Assembly: GCA_003989075.1 (NCBI GenBank)
Contig: RXIX01000003.1
Location: 1-64,000, forward strand
Direction of reading: 5' to 3'
Source: Candidatus Competibacteraceae bacterium
GTDB lineage: Bacteria; Pseudomonadota; Gammaproteobacteria; Competibacterales; Competibacteraceae
Length of the DNA stretch: 64,000 nt
Shown here piece after piece: positions 7,421-16,678 of the stretch (position 1 is its first letter; every line of letters starts with the position of its first letter). Position numbers and translations under genes: made by a program. Under the pieces are notes generated by a model. The model made no database searches. It was given only the letters and a program-made list of their open reading frames with translations, and was not told where the DNA came from.

Positions 7421-8281
7421 CTAGCGCTCCCAGGCAGTCGGATTGTTCAGCACCGCGCTGCAGGCGACCGGCAGCCGGTCCGCCGAAGGCGGTTCGGGTT
7501 TGCGAACCGGCTTTGGCACGCGCGCCGACTGGACGATGTCCGCGACCCAGTTGCGCAGATCAGTATCGCAGCCGTCGCCGGGCGGAAAGGGCTTCTGTGG
7601 CTGGCACTGACCGGAATCGGGTGGGCAGACCAGCCGCACATGGAAATGGGCATCGTGACCCCACCACGGACGGACCTTCTCCAGCCAGCCGCGATCCATT
7701 TCGCTGTCGCACAGCGCCTGCTTGATGACCGCATTGACGAAAATGCGCTCTACACCGGGCGCCAGCGCTGCCCGCTTTAAGGCATCCCGATAGCGCGGTG
7801 ACCAGCGTGCACCGTTTAGCACCCCATCCTCGGCGCGGATCATCGACGGCATTTCGATGGTCTCAGTGTCTGCCTGTGACAAGATCCGGTCGCGTGGCTG
7901 CTGTAAAAACCACACATCCACATCCAGACCGCTCTGATGGCTGCGATGCCCATTTGGCATCGGCCCGCCGCGCGGCTGGCTCAGATCCCCAATCAGCAGG
8001 CGTCCGCCCTGTGCGGCAGTCTGCCGGCCCAGCCACTCCACGAATGCCAGCAGCGCCGGGTGACCGTAATAGCGGTTGCGGCCCGGGCGCATGACCTGAT
8101 AACCATCGCCTACCAGCGGCAGTGCCCCGGCGCCGGCGATGCAGCCGGCGGCATAGGAGCCGATCACCTGCGGTGGCCCGGCCAGCGGATAGGCGACCGT
8201 GCTCCAGCCATTGCCGGCCTGGGCCAGCGGTGCGCAAAACCCCAGCAGCAAAGTCAACAGACGTGTAAGGCGGATATTCAT
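7421..8281 (-). CDS. mepA: Penicillin-insensitive murein endopeptidase MepA
   Basis: 286 aa with a signal peptide cleaved after AlaGlnAla (about residue 22). The LAS-type metallopeptidase motif GHRSHQSGLDVDVWF (111-125; His115 and Asp122 as zinc ligands) and the later HDAHFHVRL segment are present. It cleaves D-alanyl-meso-DAP crosslinks in periplasmic peptidoglycan. Internal cysteines may form disulfides as in E. coli MepA. Confidence 0.95.
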   Translation of the reverse strand: MNIRLTRLLTLLLGFCAPLAQAGNGWSTVAYPLAGPPQVIGSYAAGCIAGAGALPLVGDGYQVMRPGRNRYYGHPALLAFVEWLGRQTAAQGGRLLIGDLSQPRGGPMPNGHRSHQSGLDVDVWFLQQPRDRILSQADTETIEMPSMIRAEDGVLNGARWSPRYRDALKRAALAPGVERIFVNAVIKQALCDSEMDRGWLEKVRPWWGHDAHFHVRLVCPPDSGQCQPQKPFPPGDGCDTDLRNWVADIVQSARVPKPVRKPEPPSADRLPVACSAVLNNPTAWER

Positions 8282-8438
8282 GACGGTATTGACCCGTGTG
8301 CAGACTTGGATGAGCCAAGCTTAGTGGAAGCTGCGCCGCAGGGCAGCATCAACAACCGACCCTTTCGGCCAAGCTGGACGTGTGGCGCGCGGGTATGCTG
8401 CGCGTATTGATCCAGAACCGCTTTTCAGGACCGCGCCC

Positions 8439-10199
8439 ATGTTGCCCGAATACTTTGAATTTTCCCTGCCGACCCGCGTCATCTACGGCATTGGCGTTAT
8501 CGACCATCTGGCCGATGCCCTGGCGCCCTACGGTTCACGGCGGGCGTTGCTGGTCACCGATGCCAATCTGGTCCAGGCGGGACTGGCGGCGCGGGTTCGG
8601 GCCGGATTGCAGCGCACCGCCATCGATATGGTTGCCGTCTACGATCAGGTGCCGCCCAATTCGACCATCCAGACCGTCGAGGATTGCGCGGCGCTGGGCC
8701 GGCAGCACGGCTGTGATCTGATCATCGGTCTGGGTGGCGGCAGCGTACTGGATACCGCCAAGGTCGCCAATATCCTGCTGGTCAAGGGTGGCCGGGTGCA
8801 GGATCACCAGGGCGCCTATCTGCTCGGTACGACGCGGCTGTTGCCGCTGCTGCTGATTCCGACCACCGCCGGCACCGGCTCGGAAGTGACCAAGGTGGCG
8901 GTGATCGCCGATCCCGAACACGACGTGAAACTGCCTTTTGCCGAAACCCAATTTTTGCCGGATCTGGCGATTCTCGACCCGGAGTTGACCCGTGGCCTGC
9001 CGCCCAGGCTGACCGCGATGACCGGTATGGATGCACTCACCCACGCTATTGAAGCCTACGTCGATAAGGAATGGTCGCCGGCGGCCGATGGCTTGGCCCT
9101 GCAGGCGATCCGCCTGATCCGCGATAATCTGCTGCTGGCCTGTGCCCAGCCGGACAATTTGCAGGCGCGCGGGGCGATGCTGGCAGCGAGCTGTCTGGCC
9201 GGTATCGCCTTTTCGCATTCGATGGTCGGCATGGTGCACGGTATTGCCCACGCTCTCGGTGGCGTCTATCACATCCCGCACGGGCTGGCCAATGCGCTGG
9301 TGCTGCCGGAGGTGATGGCCTACAACCTTGATGCGCGTCTGGATCGCTATGCTGATGTTGCTGAGGCGCTGGGTGTGGCCTTGCCGCAGCCGGGCGCGAC
9401 GCTGGGCAATCTGCTGCAGTACAGCGGCCTGGGTTTCGCGCGGCCACTGGTCAGGCCCCTGCGTGGCGTGGATAGCTGGTTGCGGCGGCGGATGGCGCTG
9501 GCGGGAATTGCCCGCGTGCGGCTGTTGAACCGGCAACTGGCGCATTTGACCGGGATGCCGCTGAATCTGCGCGATGCCGGGGTGCAGGATGGGCTGGCGA
9601 AGCTGGAGCAGGTGGTTGAAACGGCGATGAGCGATGGTTCGATGCTGTACAACCCGCGCGAGCCGGAGCGGGACGCGGTGGCGCGCATCGTACGCCAGTT
9701 GTATGCGGCTACGGTAAAGCCGCTGCCAGTGTCCATAGCCGATCTGCGTTCGGCCGCTGCGGCCGGGGCTGCCCAGGAACAGCGCGAGGTATTCGCTGAC
9801 GCCGAAACCCTGTATCGGGTGCTGGGTGGCTTTTTCGAGCGACTCAAGCACGATGCGCAGATTGGCGGACCGCTGCGTGATTCCGGGCTGTGCGTGCAGT
9901 TTGCGTTCGAACAGCCGACGGCGGTGATGACCATTGACGCGCGTGGTGACGAGGTGCTGATTTATCGGGGTGCGCAATTCACCGGGGCACCGGAAGTGAC
10001 CATGCGCATGAGTGCCGATTTCGCCCATGCCTTCTGGCACGGGCGGGTCAATCTGGTCTCGGCGCTGACCCGTCGCCAGGTGATCGCCAAGGGCAATGTG
10101 CCCAAGACGCTCAAGCTGCTGCCGATTCTCAAGCCGGCCTATGCCCTGTATCCGCGCTATCTGGCCGAACTGGGCCTGGCAGACAAGGTATTGGGGTAG
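8439..10199 (+). CDS. Iron-containing alcohol dehydrogenase fused to SCP2 domain
   Basis: 586 aa from the ATG at 8439 (MLPEYFEFSLPTRV). Residues 1 to about 425 are a group III Fe-alcohol dehydrogenase: NAD-binding GLGGGSVLDTAK, and metal ligands Asp198, His202, His267 and His281. From about 450 to the end is an SCP2 sterol-carrier-type domain (FFERLKHDAQ, GLCVQFAF, ARGDEVLIYRG, NLVSALTRRQVIAKG). The family usually has about 380-400 residues and ends before this domain. SCP2 domains bind lipids, so a long-chain or lipid-derived alcohol or aldehyde substrate is plausible but inferred. A further in-frame start at 8382 lacks family sequence. Confidence 0.85.
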   Translation: MLPEYFEFSLPTRVIYGIGVIDHLADALAPYGSRRALLVTDANLVQAGLAARVRAGLQRTAIDMVAVYDQVPPNSTIQTVEDCAALGRQHGCDLIIGLGGGSVLDTAKVANILLVKGGRVQDHQGAYLLGTTRLLPLLLIPTTAGTGSEVTKVAVIADPEHDVKLPFAETQFLPDLAILDPELTRGLPPRLTAMTGMDALTHAIEAYVDKEWSPAADGLALQAIRLIRDNLLLACAQPDNLQARGAMLAASCLAGIAFSHSMVGMVHGIAHALGGVYHIPHGLANALVLPEVMAYNLDARLDRYADVAEALGVALPQPGATLGNLLQYSGLGFARPLVRPLRGVDSWLRRRMALAGIARVRLLNRQLAHLTGMPLNLRDAGVQDGLAKLEQVVETAMSDGSMLYNPREPERDAVARIVRQLYAATVKPLPVSIADLRSAAAAGAAQEQREVFADAETLYRVLGGFFERLKHDAQIGGPLRDSGLCVQFAFEQPTAVMTIDARGDEVLIYRGAQFTGAPEVTMRMSADFAHAFWHGRVNLVSALTRRQVIAKGNVPKTLKLLPILKPAYALYPRYLAELGLADKVLG

Positions 10200-10220
10200 A
10201 GGCGGCGGCGGTCATGGTCG

Positions 10221-10250
10221 ATAAAAAGCCCGGCTTTGAACCGGGCTGTT
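10221..10250 (-). terminator. Intrinsic terminator of prkA-yeaH-spoVR (bidirectional form)
   Basis: AGCCCGG (10227-10233) pairs with CCGGGCT (10241-10247) around a 7-base loop. Read on the minus strand it is followed by TTTTT, placing a good intrinsic terminator 35 bases beyond the spoVR stop. The dehydrogenase gene on the plus strand ends just before it and may use it more weakly. Confidence 0.8.
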
Positions 10251-10284
10251 GCAGTATGGCAGGGACGGGCTGCAGCCCGCGCGG

Positions 10285-11799
10285 TTAATGCCGGCCGGAC
10301 GGGCACTCGCCGACCAGTTCCACCTTGCCGTTCTCGTCAACCGCTTCCAGACGCACGGCAAAGCCCCATAGCCGGTGCAGATGCTTAAGCATTTCCTGAG
10401 TGCTTTCAGCATGCAGCGGGCGACGGTTATAGCGGGTATGGCGCAGGGTCAGGGAGCGATCCTTGCGGTAGGCGACGTTCCAGACCTGGATATTCGGTTC
10501 ACGGCTGCCGAGGTTGTACTGGTCAGCCAGGGCCAGCCGCAGGCGCCGATAACCGGGATCATCATGAATGGCGGTGATTTCCAGTTCGTCCTGCGCATCA
10601 TCGTCCAGCACCGCAAACAGCTTGAAATCGCGCATCACCTTCGGCGACAGGTACTGGGCGATGAAACTCTCGTCCTTGAAGTTGCGCATGGCAAAATCCA
10701 GGGTCTTGATCCAGTCCTGACCGGCGATATCCGGGAACCAGTGCCGATCTTCCGCCGTTGGCGCTTCGCAGATGCGCTTGATGTCGCACATCATCGCGAA
10801 ACCGAGCGCATAGGGATTGATGCCGGAGTAATACGGGTGATCGAAGGGCAATTGCTGAATGACGCTGGTGTGCGATTGCAGGAATTCGATCATGAAACCG
10901 TCGTTGACATAGCCCTCCTCGTACAGACGGTTGAGCAGGGTGTAATGCCAGAAGGTAGCCCAGCCTTCATTCATCACCTGGGTCTGGCGCTGCGGGTAGA
11001 AGTACTGGGCGATCTTGCGCACGATGCGCACCAGTTCGCGCTGCCACGGTTCAAGCAGCGGCGCATTTTTCTCGATGAAATACAGCAGGTTTTCCTGGGG
11101 TTCAGCCGGGAAGCGACGCGATTCGACGGCGGCGGCTTCCACGTTGCGCATCGGCACGGTGCGCCACAGGTCATTGATCTGCGATTGCAGATACTCCTCG
11201 CGTTCGTGCTGGCGCTGCTTTTCCTCGCTGAGCGACAGGGGCGCCGGATGCTTGTAGCGATCCACACCGTAATTCATCAGCGCGTGGCAGGAATCCAGGA
11301 ACAGTTCCACGGTTTCCTCGCCATGGCGCTCTTCGCACTCGGCGACATAGTTGCGCGCGAACAGCAGGTAATCAATGATGGCGTCGGCACTGGTCCAGGT
11401 GCGGAACAGATAGTTGCCCTTGAAGAAGGAGTTGTGGCCATAGGCGGCGTGGGCGATCACCAGGGCCTGCATCATCGCCGTGTTCTCTTCCATCAGATAG
11501 GCGATGCACGGATCGGAATTGATCACGATCTCGTAGGCCAGACCCATCTGCCCGCGCCGGTAATTCTTCTCGGTCATCACGAACTGCTTGCCGTAGGACC
11601 AGTGCTTGTAGCCTAGCGGCATGCCGACCGAGGAGTAGGCGTCCATCATCTGCTCGGCGGTGATGATCTCGATCTGATTGGGGTAGGTATCGAGCTGGAA
11701 CTCCTCAGCAGCGATTTGGCCGATGACCGTGTTGTAGCGCTCCAGCATCGGGAAGGTCCATTCGGACGACTCGGTAATCAAGCGCGAGGACTGGCTCAT
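10285..11799 (-). CDS. spoVR: SpoVR family protein (YcgB-like)
   Basis: 504 aa, close to E. coli YcgB (about 510). SpoVR signatures are visible: [48 protein letters not shown], and [14 protein letters not shown]. Biochemical function is unknown; Bacillus SpoVR acts in spore cortex formation, but this is a non-sporulating context. It overlaps yeaH by four bases (11796-11799), making it the third gene of a tightly coupled operon. Conserved His/Glu clusters hint at metal binding but are not proven. Confidence 0.95.
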   Translation of the reverse strand: MSQSSRLITESSEWTFPMLERYNTVIGQIAAEEFQLDTYPNQIEIITAEQMMDAYSSVGMPLGYKHWSYGKQFVMTEKNYRRGQMGLAYEIVINSDPCIAYLMEENTAMMQALVIAHAAYGHNSFFKGNYLFRTWTSADAIIDYLLFARNYVAECEERHGEETVELFLDSCHALMNYGVDRYKHPAPLSLSEEKQRQHEREEYLQSQINDLWRTVPMRNVEAAAVESRRFPAEPQENLLYFIEKNAPLLEPWQRELVRIVRKIAQYFYPQRQTQVMNEGWATFWHYTLLNRLYEEGYVNDGFMIEFLQSHTSVIQQLPFDHPYYSGINPYALGFAMMCDIKRICEAPTAEDRHWFPDIAGQDWIKTLDFAMRNFKDESFIAQYLSPKVMRDFKLFAVLDDDAQDELEITAIHDDPGYRRLRLALADQYNLGSREPNIQVWNVAYRKDRSLTLRHTRYNRRPLHAESTQEMLKHLHRLWGFAVRLEAVDENGKVELVGECPSGRH

Positions 11800-13064
11800 G
11801 CGGTGCGCCTCTTGAACAGGTCCCGAAAGACCGGGTAGATATCAGCCGGACCATCGATCTGCCGCATGGCGAAATGCGGGTAACTGGCCTTCAGCTCCTC
11901 ATAGACTTCCCACAGACTCTGGTGGCGGTCCGGGGTGATCTCGATGTACGAGTAGTAGCGGACATGGGGCAGGACGCGCTGCACCAGGATTTCCTTACAG
12001 GCCGGCGAATCGTGGTGCCAGTTGTCGCCATCGGAGGCTTGCGCGGCGTAGATATTCCAACTGGAGGTCGGATAGCGCTCGGCGATGATGTCGGCCATCA
12101 TCACCAGGGCGCTGGATACCACGGTGCCGCCGGTTTCCCGCGAGTAGAAGAACTCCTGTTCGTCCACTTCCTTGGCCACGGTGTGGTGGCGGATGAACAC
12201 CACCTCGATTTTCTCGTAGTTGCGCTTGAGGAACAGGTACAGCAGGGTAAAGAAGCGCTTGGCCAGATCCTTGCGCGCCCGATCCATTGAGCCGGATACG
12301 TCCATGACGCAGAACATCACCGCCTGGGTGGTGGGCTGCGGCTGCTTGACCCGGTTGCTGTAGCGCAGGTCAAAGGTGTCGATGAACGGCACCGCCCGCG
12401 CCCGCGCCCGCAGGTGCTCGATTTCCGCCAGCAGTTCCTGGGCACGCTTTTCATCGACCGGCGGTGCGGCCAATAGCTGTTCCAGTTCCGCCTCGGCCTC
12501 GCGCAAGCGCCGAGTGTAGGGCGCGGCCAGTGCCATGCGCCGCGCCATCGCGCCCTTGAGCGAGCGCACCACGTCGATATTGGCCGGGTTGCCGGCGCTG
12601 CTGAAGCCGGCGCGCACCGATTTGAATTCGGTGGCCTTGGCCAACTGGGTGCGCACCAGGTTCGGCAGTTCCAGATCCTCGAAGAACATTTCGAGGAATT
12701 CCTCGCGCGACAGTTCGAAGACGAATTCATCCTCGCCTTCGCCGCTGTTGCTGGCCTGACCGCCACCGCTGCCACCCCCGCCGCCGCCCTGCGGCCGCGC
12801 TACTCGATCCCCGGCCGTGAATTCCTTGTTGCCCGGGTGAATGGCTTCGCGGCGCCCGCCCGCGCCGTGGCCGAACACCGGCTCGGACAGGTCGCGGGCG
12901 GGGATGTTGACCTTCTCGCCATTGTCGATGTCGGTGATGCTGCGGCCGTTCATGGCCTCGGCCACGGCTTTCTTGATCTGGCCCTTGAAGCGCCGGATAA
13001 AACGCTGGCGGTTGACGGTGCTCTTGTTCTTGCCGTCGAGCCGCCGGTCGATGAACGTGGCCAT
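11796..13064 (-). CDS. yeaH: YeaH/YhbH family protein (DUF444, VWA-like)
   Basis: 422 aa from the ATG at 13064 ([15 protein letters not shown]), supported by GGAGAGG upstream; a longer frame to 13205 adds no family sequence. The N-terminal part is basic ([14 protein letters not shown]), then a Gly-rich linker (about 95-115), and a C-terminal von Willebrand-like domain with a MIDAS motif ([14 protein letters not shown]). It is always found with PrkA and SpoVR in this module and is thought to be a partner or substrate in the starvation response. Confidence 0.95.
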   Translation of the reverse strand: MATFIDRRLDGKNKSTVNRQRFIRRFKGQIKKAVAEAMNGRSITDIDNGEKVNIPARDLSEPVFGHGAGGRREAIHPGNKEFTAGDRVARPQGGGGGGSGGGQASNSGEGEDEFVFELSREEFLEMFFEDLELPNLVRTQLAKATEFKSVRAGFSSAGNPANIDVVRSLKGAMARRMALAAPYTRRLREAEAELEQLLAAPPVDEKRAQELLAEIEHLRARARAVPFIDTFDLRYSNRVKQPQPTTQAVMFCVMDVSGSMDRARKDLAKRFFTLLYLFLKRNYEKIEVVFIRHHTVAKEVDEQEFFYSRETGGTVVSSALVMMADIIAERYPTSSWNIYAAQASDGDNWHHDSPACKEILVQRVLPHVRYYSYIEITPDRHQSLWEVYEELKASYPHFAMRQIDGPADIYPVFRDLFKRRTA

Positions 13065-13086
13065 AGCGCCTCTCCACTCGGTTTGG

Positions 13087-15009
13087 TCAGGATGCCTTGC
13101 GTACCCGCAGATACCACTCGGATAGCAGTCGCACCTGCTTGGGTGTGTAGCCTTTGGCAACCATGCGGTCGACAAACTCGGCATGCTTCTTGTGCTCTTC
13201 GGCACTGGCCTTGGCGTTGAAGCTGATCACCGGCAACAGGTCCTCGGTGTTGGAGAACATCTTCTTCTCGATCACCGCACGCAGCTTTTCATAGCTGGTC
13301 CAGGTTGGATTGCGCCCGGCGTTGTTGGCCCGCGCCCGCAGCACGAAGTTGACGATCTCGTTACGGAAGTCCTTGGGATTGCTGATCCCGGCGGGCTTCT
13401 CGATCTTTTCCAGTTCGGTGTTCAAAGCCGCCCGGTCGAAGGATTCGCCGGTGTCGGGATCGCGGAATTCCTGATCCTGAATCCAGAAATCGGCGTAGGT
13501 CACATAACGATCGAAGATGTTCTGCCCGTACTCGGAATAGGACTCCAGGTAGGCCTGCTGCAATTCCTTGCCGATGAACTCGGCGTAGCGCGGCGCCAGG
13601 AAACCCTTGAGATAGGACACATATTTCTCTTCGACTTCGGCCGGGAACTGCTCACGCTCGATCTGCCGCTCCAGCACGTAGAGCAGATGCACCGGGTTGG
13701 CGGCCACTTCGGTATGGTCGAAGTTGAAGACCTGCGACAGGATCTTGAAGGCGAAGCGGGTGGAAATACCGGTCATGCCTTCGTCGACCCCGGCGTAGTC
13801 GCGATACTCCTGCATCGACTTGGCCTTGGGATCGGTGTCCTTGAGATTTTCGCCGTCGTAAACCCGCATCTTGGAGAAGATGCTGGAATTTTCCGGTTCC
13901 TTGATCCGGGTCAGCACCGAGAACTGCGCGAGCATTTCCAGCGTGCCGGGCGCGCAGGGCGAGGCCGACAACGAACTGTGGGTGAGCAGTTTCTGGTAGA
14001 TCTTGACCTCGTCCGACACCCGCAGGCAGTAGGGTACCTTGACGATATAGACGCGATCGAGGAAGGCCTCGTTGTTCTTGTTGTTGCGGAACGACTGCCA
14101 TTCCGATTCATTGGAGTGGGCCAGAATGATGCCCTCAAAGGGAATCGCTGACAGACCCTCGGTACTGTTGTAGTTGCCTTCCTGGGTGGCGGTCAACAGC
14201 GGATGCAGCACCTTGATCGGCGCCTTGAACATCTCGACGAATTCCATCAGGCCGCGATTGGCGCGGCACAGCGCCCCGGAGAAGCTGTAGGCGTCGGGAT
14301 CGTTCTGGGCGAAATGCTCCAGCTTGCGGATATCGACCTTGCCGACCAGCGAGGAAATATCCTGATTATTCTCATCGCCCGGCTCGGTCTTGGCTACGGC
14401 AATCTGGTGCAGCACCGAGGGGCGCAGCTTGACCACCCGGAACTGAGTGATGTCGCCGTTGAACTCCTGCAGGCGCTTGGCCGCCCACGGTGACATGATG
14501 TGGCGCAGATAGCGGCGCGGAATGCCGTAATCCTCTTCCAGAATTGGGCCGTCCTCGTCGGGATTGAACAGCCCCAGCGGCGATTCAAACACCGGTGAAC
14601 CTTCAATGGCGTAGAACGGCACCCGTTCCATCAACTGCTTCAGGCGTTCGGCCAGTGACGATTTGCCGCCGCCGACCGGGCCGAGCAGGTAGAGAATCTG
14701 CTTCTTCTCTTCCAGGCCCTGCGCGGCGTGGCGCAGATAGGACACGATCTGCTCGATGGCGTCTTCCATGCCATAGAACTCTTCGAACGCCGGATAGATC
14801 TTGAGCACCTTGTTCTGGAAGATGCGCGACAGCCGCGGGTCATTGCGGGTGTCGACCAGTTCCGGCTCGCCGATGGCCTTGAGCAGCCGCTCGGCGCCGC
14901 TGGCGTAGGCGAGGGGATCCTTCTTGCACAGATCCAGGTATTCCTGGAGCGACAGATTCTCTTCGCGGCTCTCTTCGTAGCGCGACAGGTAACGCTTGAA
15001 AATGGTCAT
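13087..15009 (-). CDS. prkA: PrkA/YeaG serine protein kinase
   Basis: 640 aa from the ATG at 15009 ([13 protein letters not shown]); another ATG lies two codons upstream, but the GAGAGAGG site spaces better with 15009. The AAA+-like PrkA domain has a Walker [10 protein letters not shown] (about 111-119) and a conserved [14 protein letters not shown] segment. The C-terminal PrkA-specific domain follows. E. coli YeaG is a kinase induced by nitrogen starvation. The gene leads the prkA-yeaH-spoVR operon and is preceded by a sigma-54-like promoter and NtrC-like sites. Confidence 0.96.
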   Translation of the reverse strand: MTIFKRYLSRYEESREENLSLQEYLDLCKKDPLAYASGAERLLKAIGEPELVDTRNDPRLSRIFQNKVLKIYPAFEEFYGMEDAIEQIVSYLRHAAQGLEEKKQILYLLGPVGGGKSSLAERLKQLMERVPFYAIEGSPVFESPLGLFNPDEDGPILEEDYGIPRRYLRHIMSPWAAKRLQEFNGDITQFRVVKLRPSVLHQIAVAKTEPGDENNQDISSLVGKVDIRKLEHFAQNDPDAYSFSGALCRANRGLMEFVEMFKAPIKVLHPLLTATQEGNYNSTEGLSAIPFEGIILAHSNESEWQSFRNNKNNEAFLDRVYIVKVPYCLRVSDEVKIYQKLLTHSSLSASPCAPGTLEMLAQFSVLTRIKEPENSSIFSKMRVYDGENLKDTDPKAKSMQEYRDYAGVDEGMTGISTRFAFKILSQVFNFDHTEVAANPVHLLYVLERQIEREQFPAEVEEKYVSYLKGFLAPRYAEFIGKELQQAYLESYSEYGQNIFDRYVTYADFWIQDQEFRDPDTGESFDRAALNTELEKIEKPAGISNPKDFRNEIVNFVLRARANNAGRNPTWTSYEKLRAVIEKKMFSNTEDLLPVISFNAKASAEEHKKHAEFVDRMVAKGYTPKQVRLLSEWYLRVRKAS

Positions 15010-15228
15010 CGTCATACCTCTCTCAGGGTGTCGCGGAAGCCGGGATGCTTCCGGAGCAGGTGTTTTGGGTCGGTACGGCCTGCATGCTCCATTGATTCCG
15101 TGCGTCGGGTATCTGCCGGGTTAACCCGCCGGCGCGCCACCGTTTCCAGGCCGGATCCTGTCGGCGTGGTCCATCGTGATGGCGGTTGATTGCGGTTCGA
15201 TCCCCCGCAGACGCTGCCAACCGGAGTG

Positions 15229-15245
15229 CAGCAATTACTGGACCA
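15229..15245 (-). promoter_or_regulatory. Sigma-54-type promoter for prkA-yeaH-spoVR
   Basis: On the minus strand the sequence reads TTGGTCCAGTAATTGCT. The -24 GG and -12 GC are exactly ten bases apart, and both TTGG and TTGCT match the consensus TTGGCACG-N4-TTGCW; the CACG part is poorly matched. Transcription would start near 15218, giving a leader of about 210 bases. In E. coli yeaGH is an NtrC/sigma-54-dependent operon. Confidence 0.6.
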
Positions 15246-15445
15246 ACCCGGGATGGGCGGGGTGAATCCGGCTCAGGGCGCAGGGGTGCGGCACCGGTTG
15301 GCGTTCCGAGCATGGCTTGGGATTAAAGAGCTTTAAATCAATAGCTTGTTTATAATCGAGACACCTGAATATTCTCTGAATGAAACAGGGCCCGCGAATT
15401 CCCTGACGGATATGCATGGCGCGACGACGGGCCAGGGTCTGCTAT

Positions 15446-15480
15446 TGCATTACTTTAGTGCAATGCACCAGTATGGTTCC
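15446..15480. promoter_or_regulatory. Tandem NtrC-like binding sites
   Basis: TGCATTACTTTAGTGCA (15446-15462) differs by one base from the symmetric TGCACTA-N3-TAGTGCA form of the NtrC site. TGCACCAGTATGGTTCC (15464-15480) has a perfect left half and a degenerate right half. They lie about 230-260 bases upstream of the predicted prkA start, a normal enhancer distance. They could also act on the plus-strand transporter, but no sigma-54 promoter is visible in that direction. Confidence 0.6.
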
Positions 15481-15604
15481 AGCTGAGTTCATAGACCATA
15501 GGCAGAGGGCGCGGTTCGCTGGACTCTGGCGTGGCTTGCACGCGGCGCGGGGTTTGTTGTTAACATCAATCACCATCGATCCAGAACCGTTCCAACACAT
15601 ATTC

Positions 15605-16669
15605 ATGAAGATCATCAGCGAGTGGTTTCAGCGTTTTTTCAGTGATCCGCAGGCCGTTATCCTGACCGTGGTGCTGGCCTTGGGGACAAGCATTGTCCTG
15701 TTCATGGGTCAGGATCTGGCGCCGGTCCTGGCGAGCATGGTCATTGCCTATTTGCTGGAAGGGGTGGTCCTGCAGTTGCAACACCGGGTGCATCTGCCGC
15801 GTACACTGGCGGTACTGGTCGTGTTCGTGCTGTTCCTGGCCTTTGTGCTTTTTCTGCTGCTGGGACTGCTGCCATTGACCTCGCGGCAGTTGACCCAGCT
15901 TGTGCAGCAGTTGCCCAGCATGATCGTCCGCGGTCAGCAGCTGCTCCTCAGCCTGCCGGCGATGTATCCGGAATTCATTACCGAGGCACAGGTCCTGGAA
16001 GTCATTAACGCCATCCGGGCGGAGATCGCGACCTGGGGTCAGGGTGTGCTGTCCTGGTCGCTGGCCGCCGGGATGGGGATTATCACCATCACCATCTATC
16101 TGGTGCTGGTGCCGCTGCTGGTGTTTTTTTTCCTCAAGGACAAGCGCTTGATTCTGGATTGGGTGCACGGGTTTCTGCCGCATGATCACACGCTGGCGCA
16201 GCAGGTCTGGCGCGAGGTCGATCAGCAAATGGGCAACTATGTGCGCGGCAAATTTCTGGAAGTGGTGGTGGTCTGGGTGGCAACCTATCTGGCATTTATT
16301 TTCATGGACCTGCAATTTTCCATGTTGCTGGCCTTGATGGTGGGGCTATCGGTGATCGTGCCCTATATTGGTGCGGTGGTGGTAACGGTGCCAGTGGCGC
16401 TGGTGGCCTTTTTTCAATGGGGCTGGGGGCCGGAATTTCTGTGGCTGCTGGGCGTGTACCTGATCGTCCAGGGTCTGGACGGCAATATCCTGGTGCCGCT
16501 GCTGTTTTCCGAGGTGGTCGATCTGCATCCGATCGCGATTATCGTCGCGGTGCTGGTGTTTGGCGGCCTGTGGGGGTTCTGGGGGGTATTCTTCGCCATT
16601 CCGCTGGCGACCGTGGTGCAGTCGATCCTAAAAGCCTGGCCGCGACCGGTGCCAGTTATGACCGTCTGA
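15605..16669 (+). CDS. AI-2E family transporter (PerM/YdiK-like)
   Basis: 354 aa from the ATG at 15605 (MKIISEWFQRFF). About eight membrane segments surround a soluble helical region (about 90-155). The family's signature FFFLKDKRLILDWVHGFLP (about 175-193) and the later VPYIGAVVVTVPVALVAF and GLWGFWGVFFAIPLATV segments are present. Members are putative exporters or permeases; only some move autoinducer-2, so substrate is open. The diguanylate cyclase gene starts within ten bases of the stop, suggesting co-transcription. Confidence 0.9.
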   Translation: MKIISEWFQRFFSDPQAVILTVVLALGTSIVLFMGQDLAPVLASMVIAYLLEGVVLQLQHRVHLPRTLAVLVVFVLFLAFVLFLLLGLLPLTSRQLTQLVQQLPSMIVRGQQLLLSLPAMYPEFITEAQVLEVINAIRAEIATWGQGVLSWSLAAGMGIITITIYLVLVPLLVFFFLKDKRLILDWVHGFLPHDHTLAQQVWREVDQQMGNYVRGKFLEVVVVWVATYLAFIFMDLQFSMLLALMVGLSVIVPYIGAVVVTVPVALVAFFQWGWGPEFLWLLGVYLIVQGLDGNILVPLLFSEVVDLHPIAIIVAVLVFGGLWGFWGVFFAIPLATVVQSILKAWPRPVPVMTV

Positions 16670-16678
16670 GTGGCGCTG

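Larger units (their letters stand above)
15016..15604. other. Divergent regulatory region between prkA and the AI-2E transporter
   Basis: No gene is supportable over this 589-base region. It holds a sigma-54-like promoter toward prkA (15229-15245), tandem NtrC-like sites (15446-15480) and an isolated TATAAT (15351-15356) on the plus strand with no good -35. The AT-rich part (15320-15380) stands out from the GC-rich surroundings. The transporter frame stays open back to 15416, but that part has no family resemblance. Confidence 0.6.

Noticed and set aside
8535-10040. Minus-strand frame of about 500 codons
   Set aside because: Complement of the dehydrogenase gene; it stays open because of GC-rich codon bias and has His/Gln/Arg-rich composition without domains.
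15416-15604. Longer N terminus for the AI-2E transporter
   Set aside because: The extra 63 residues are not membrane-like or conserved and cover the NtrC-like sites; the family start fits 15605.
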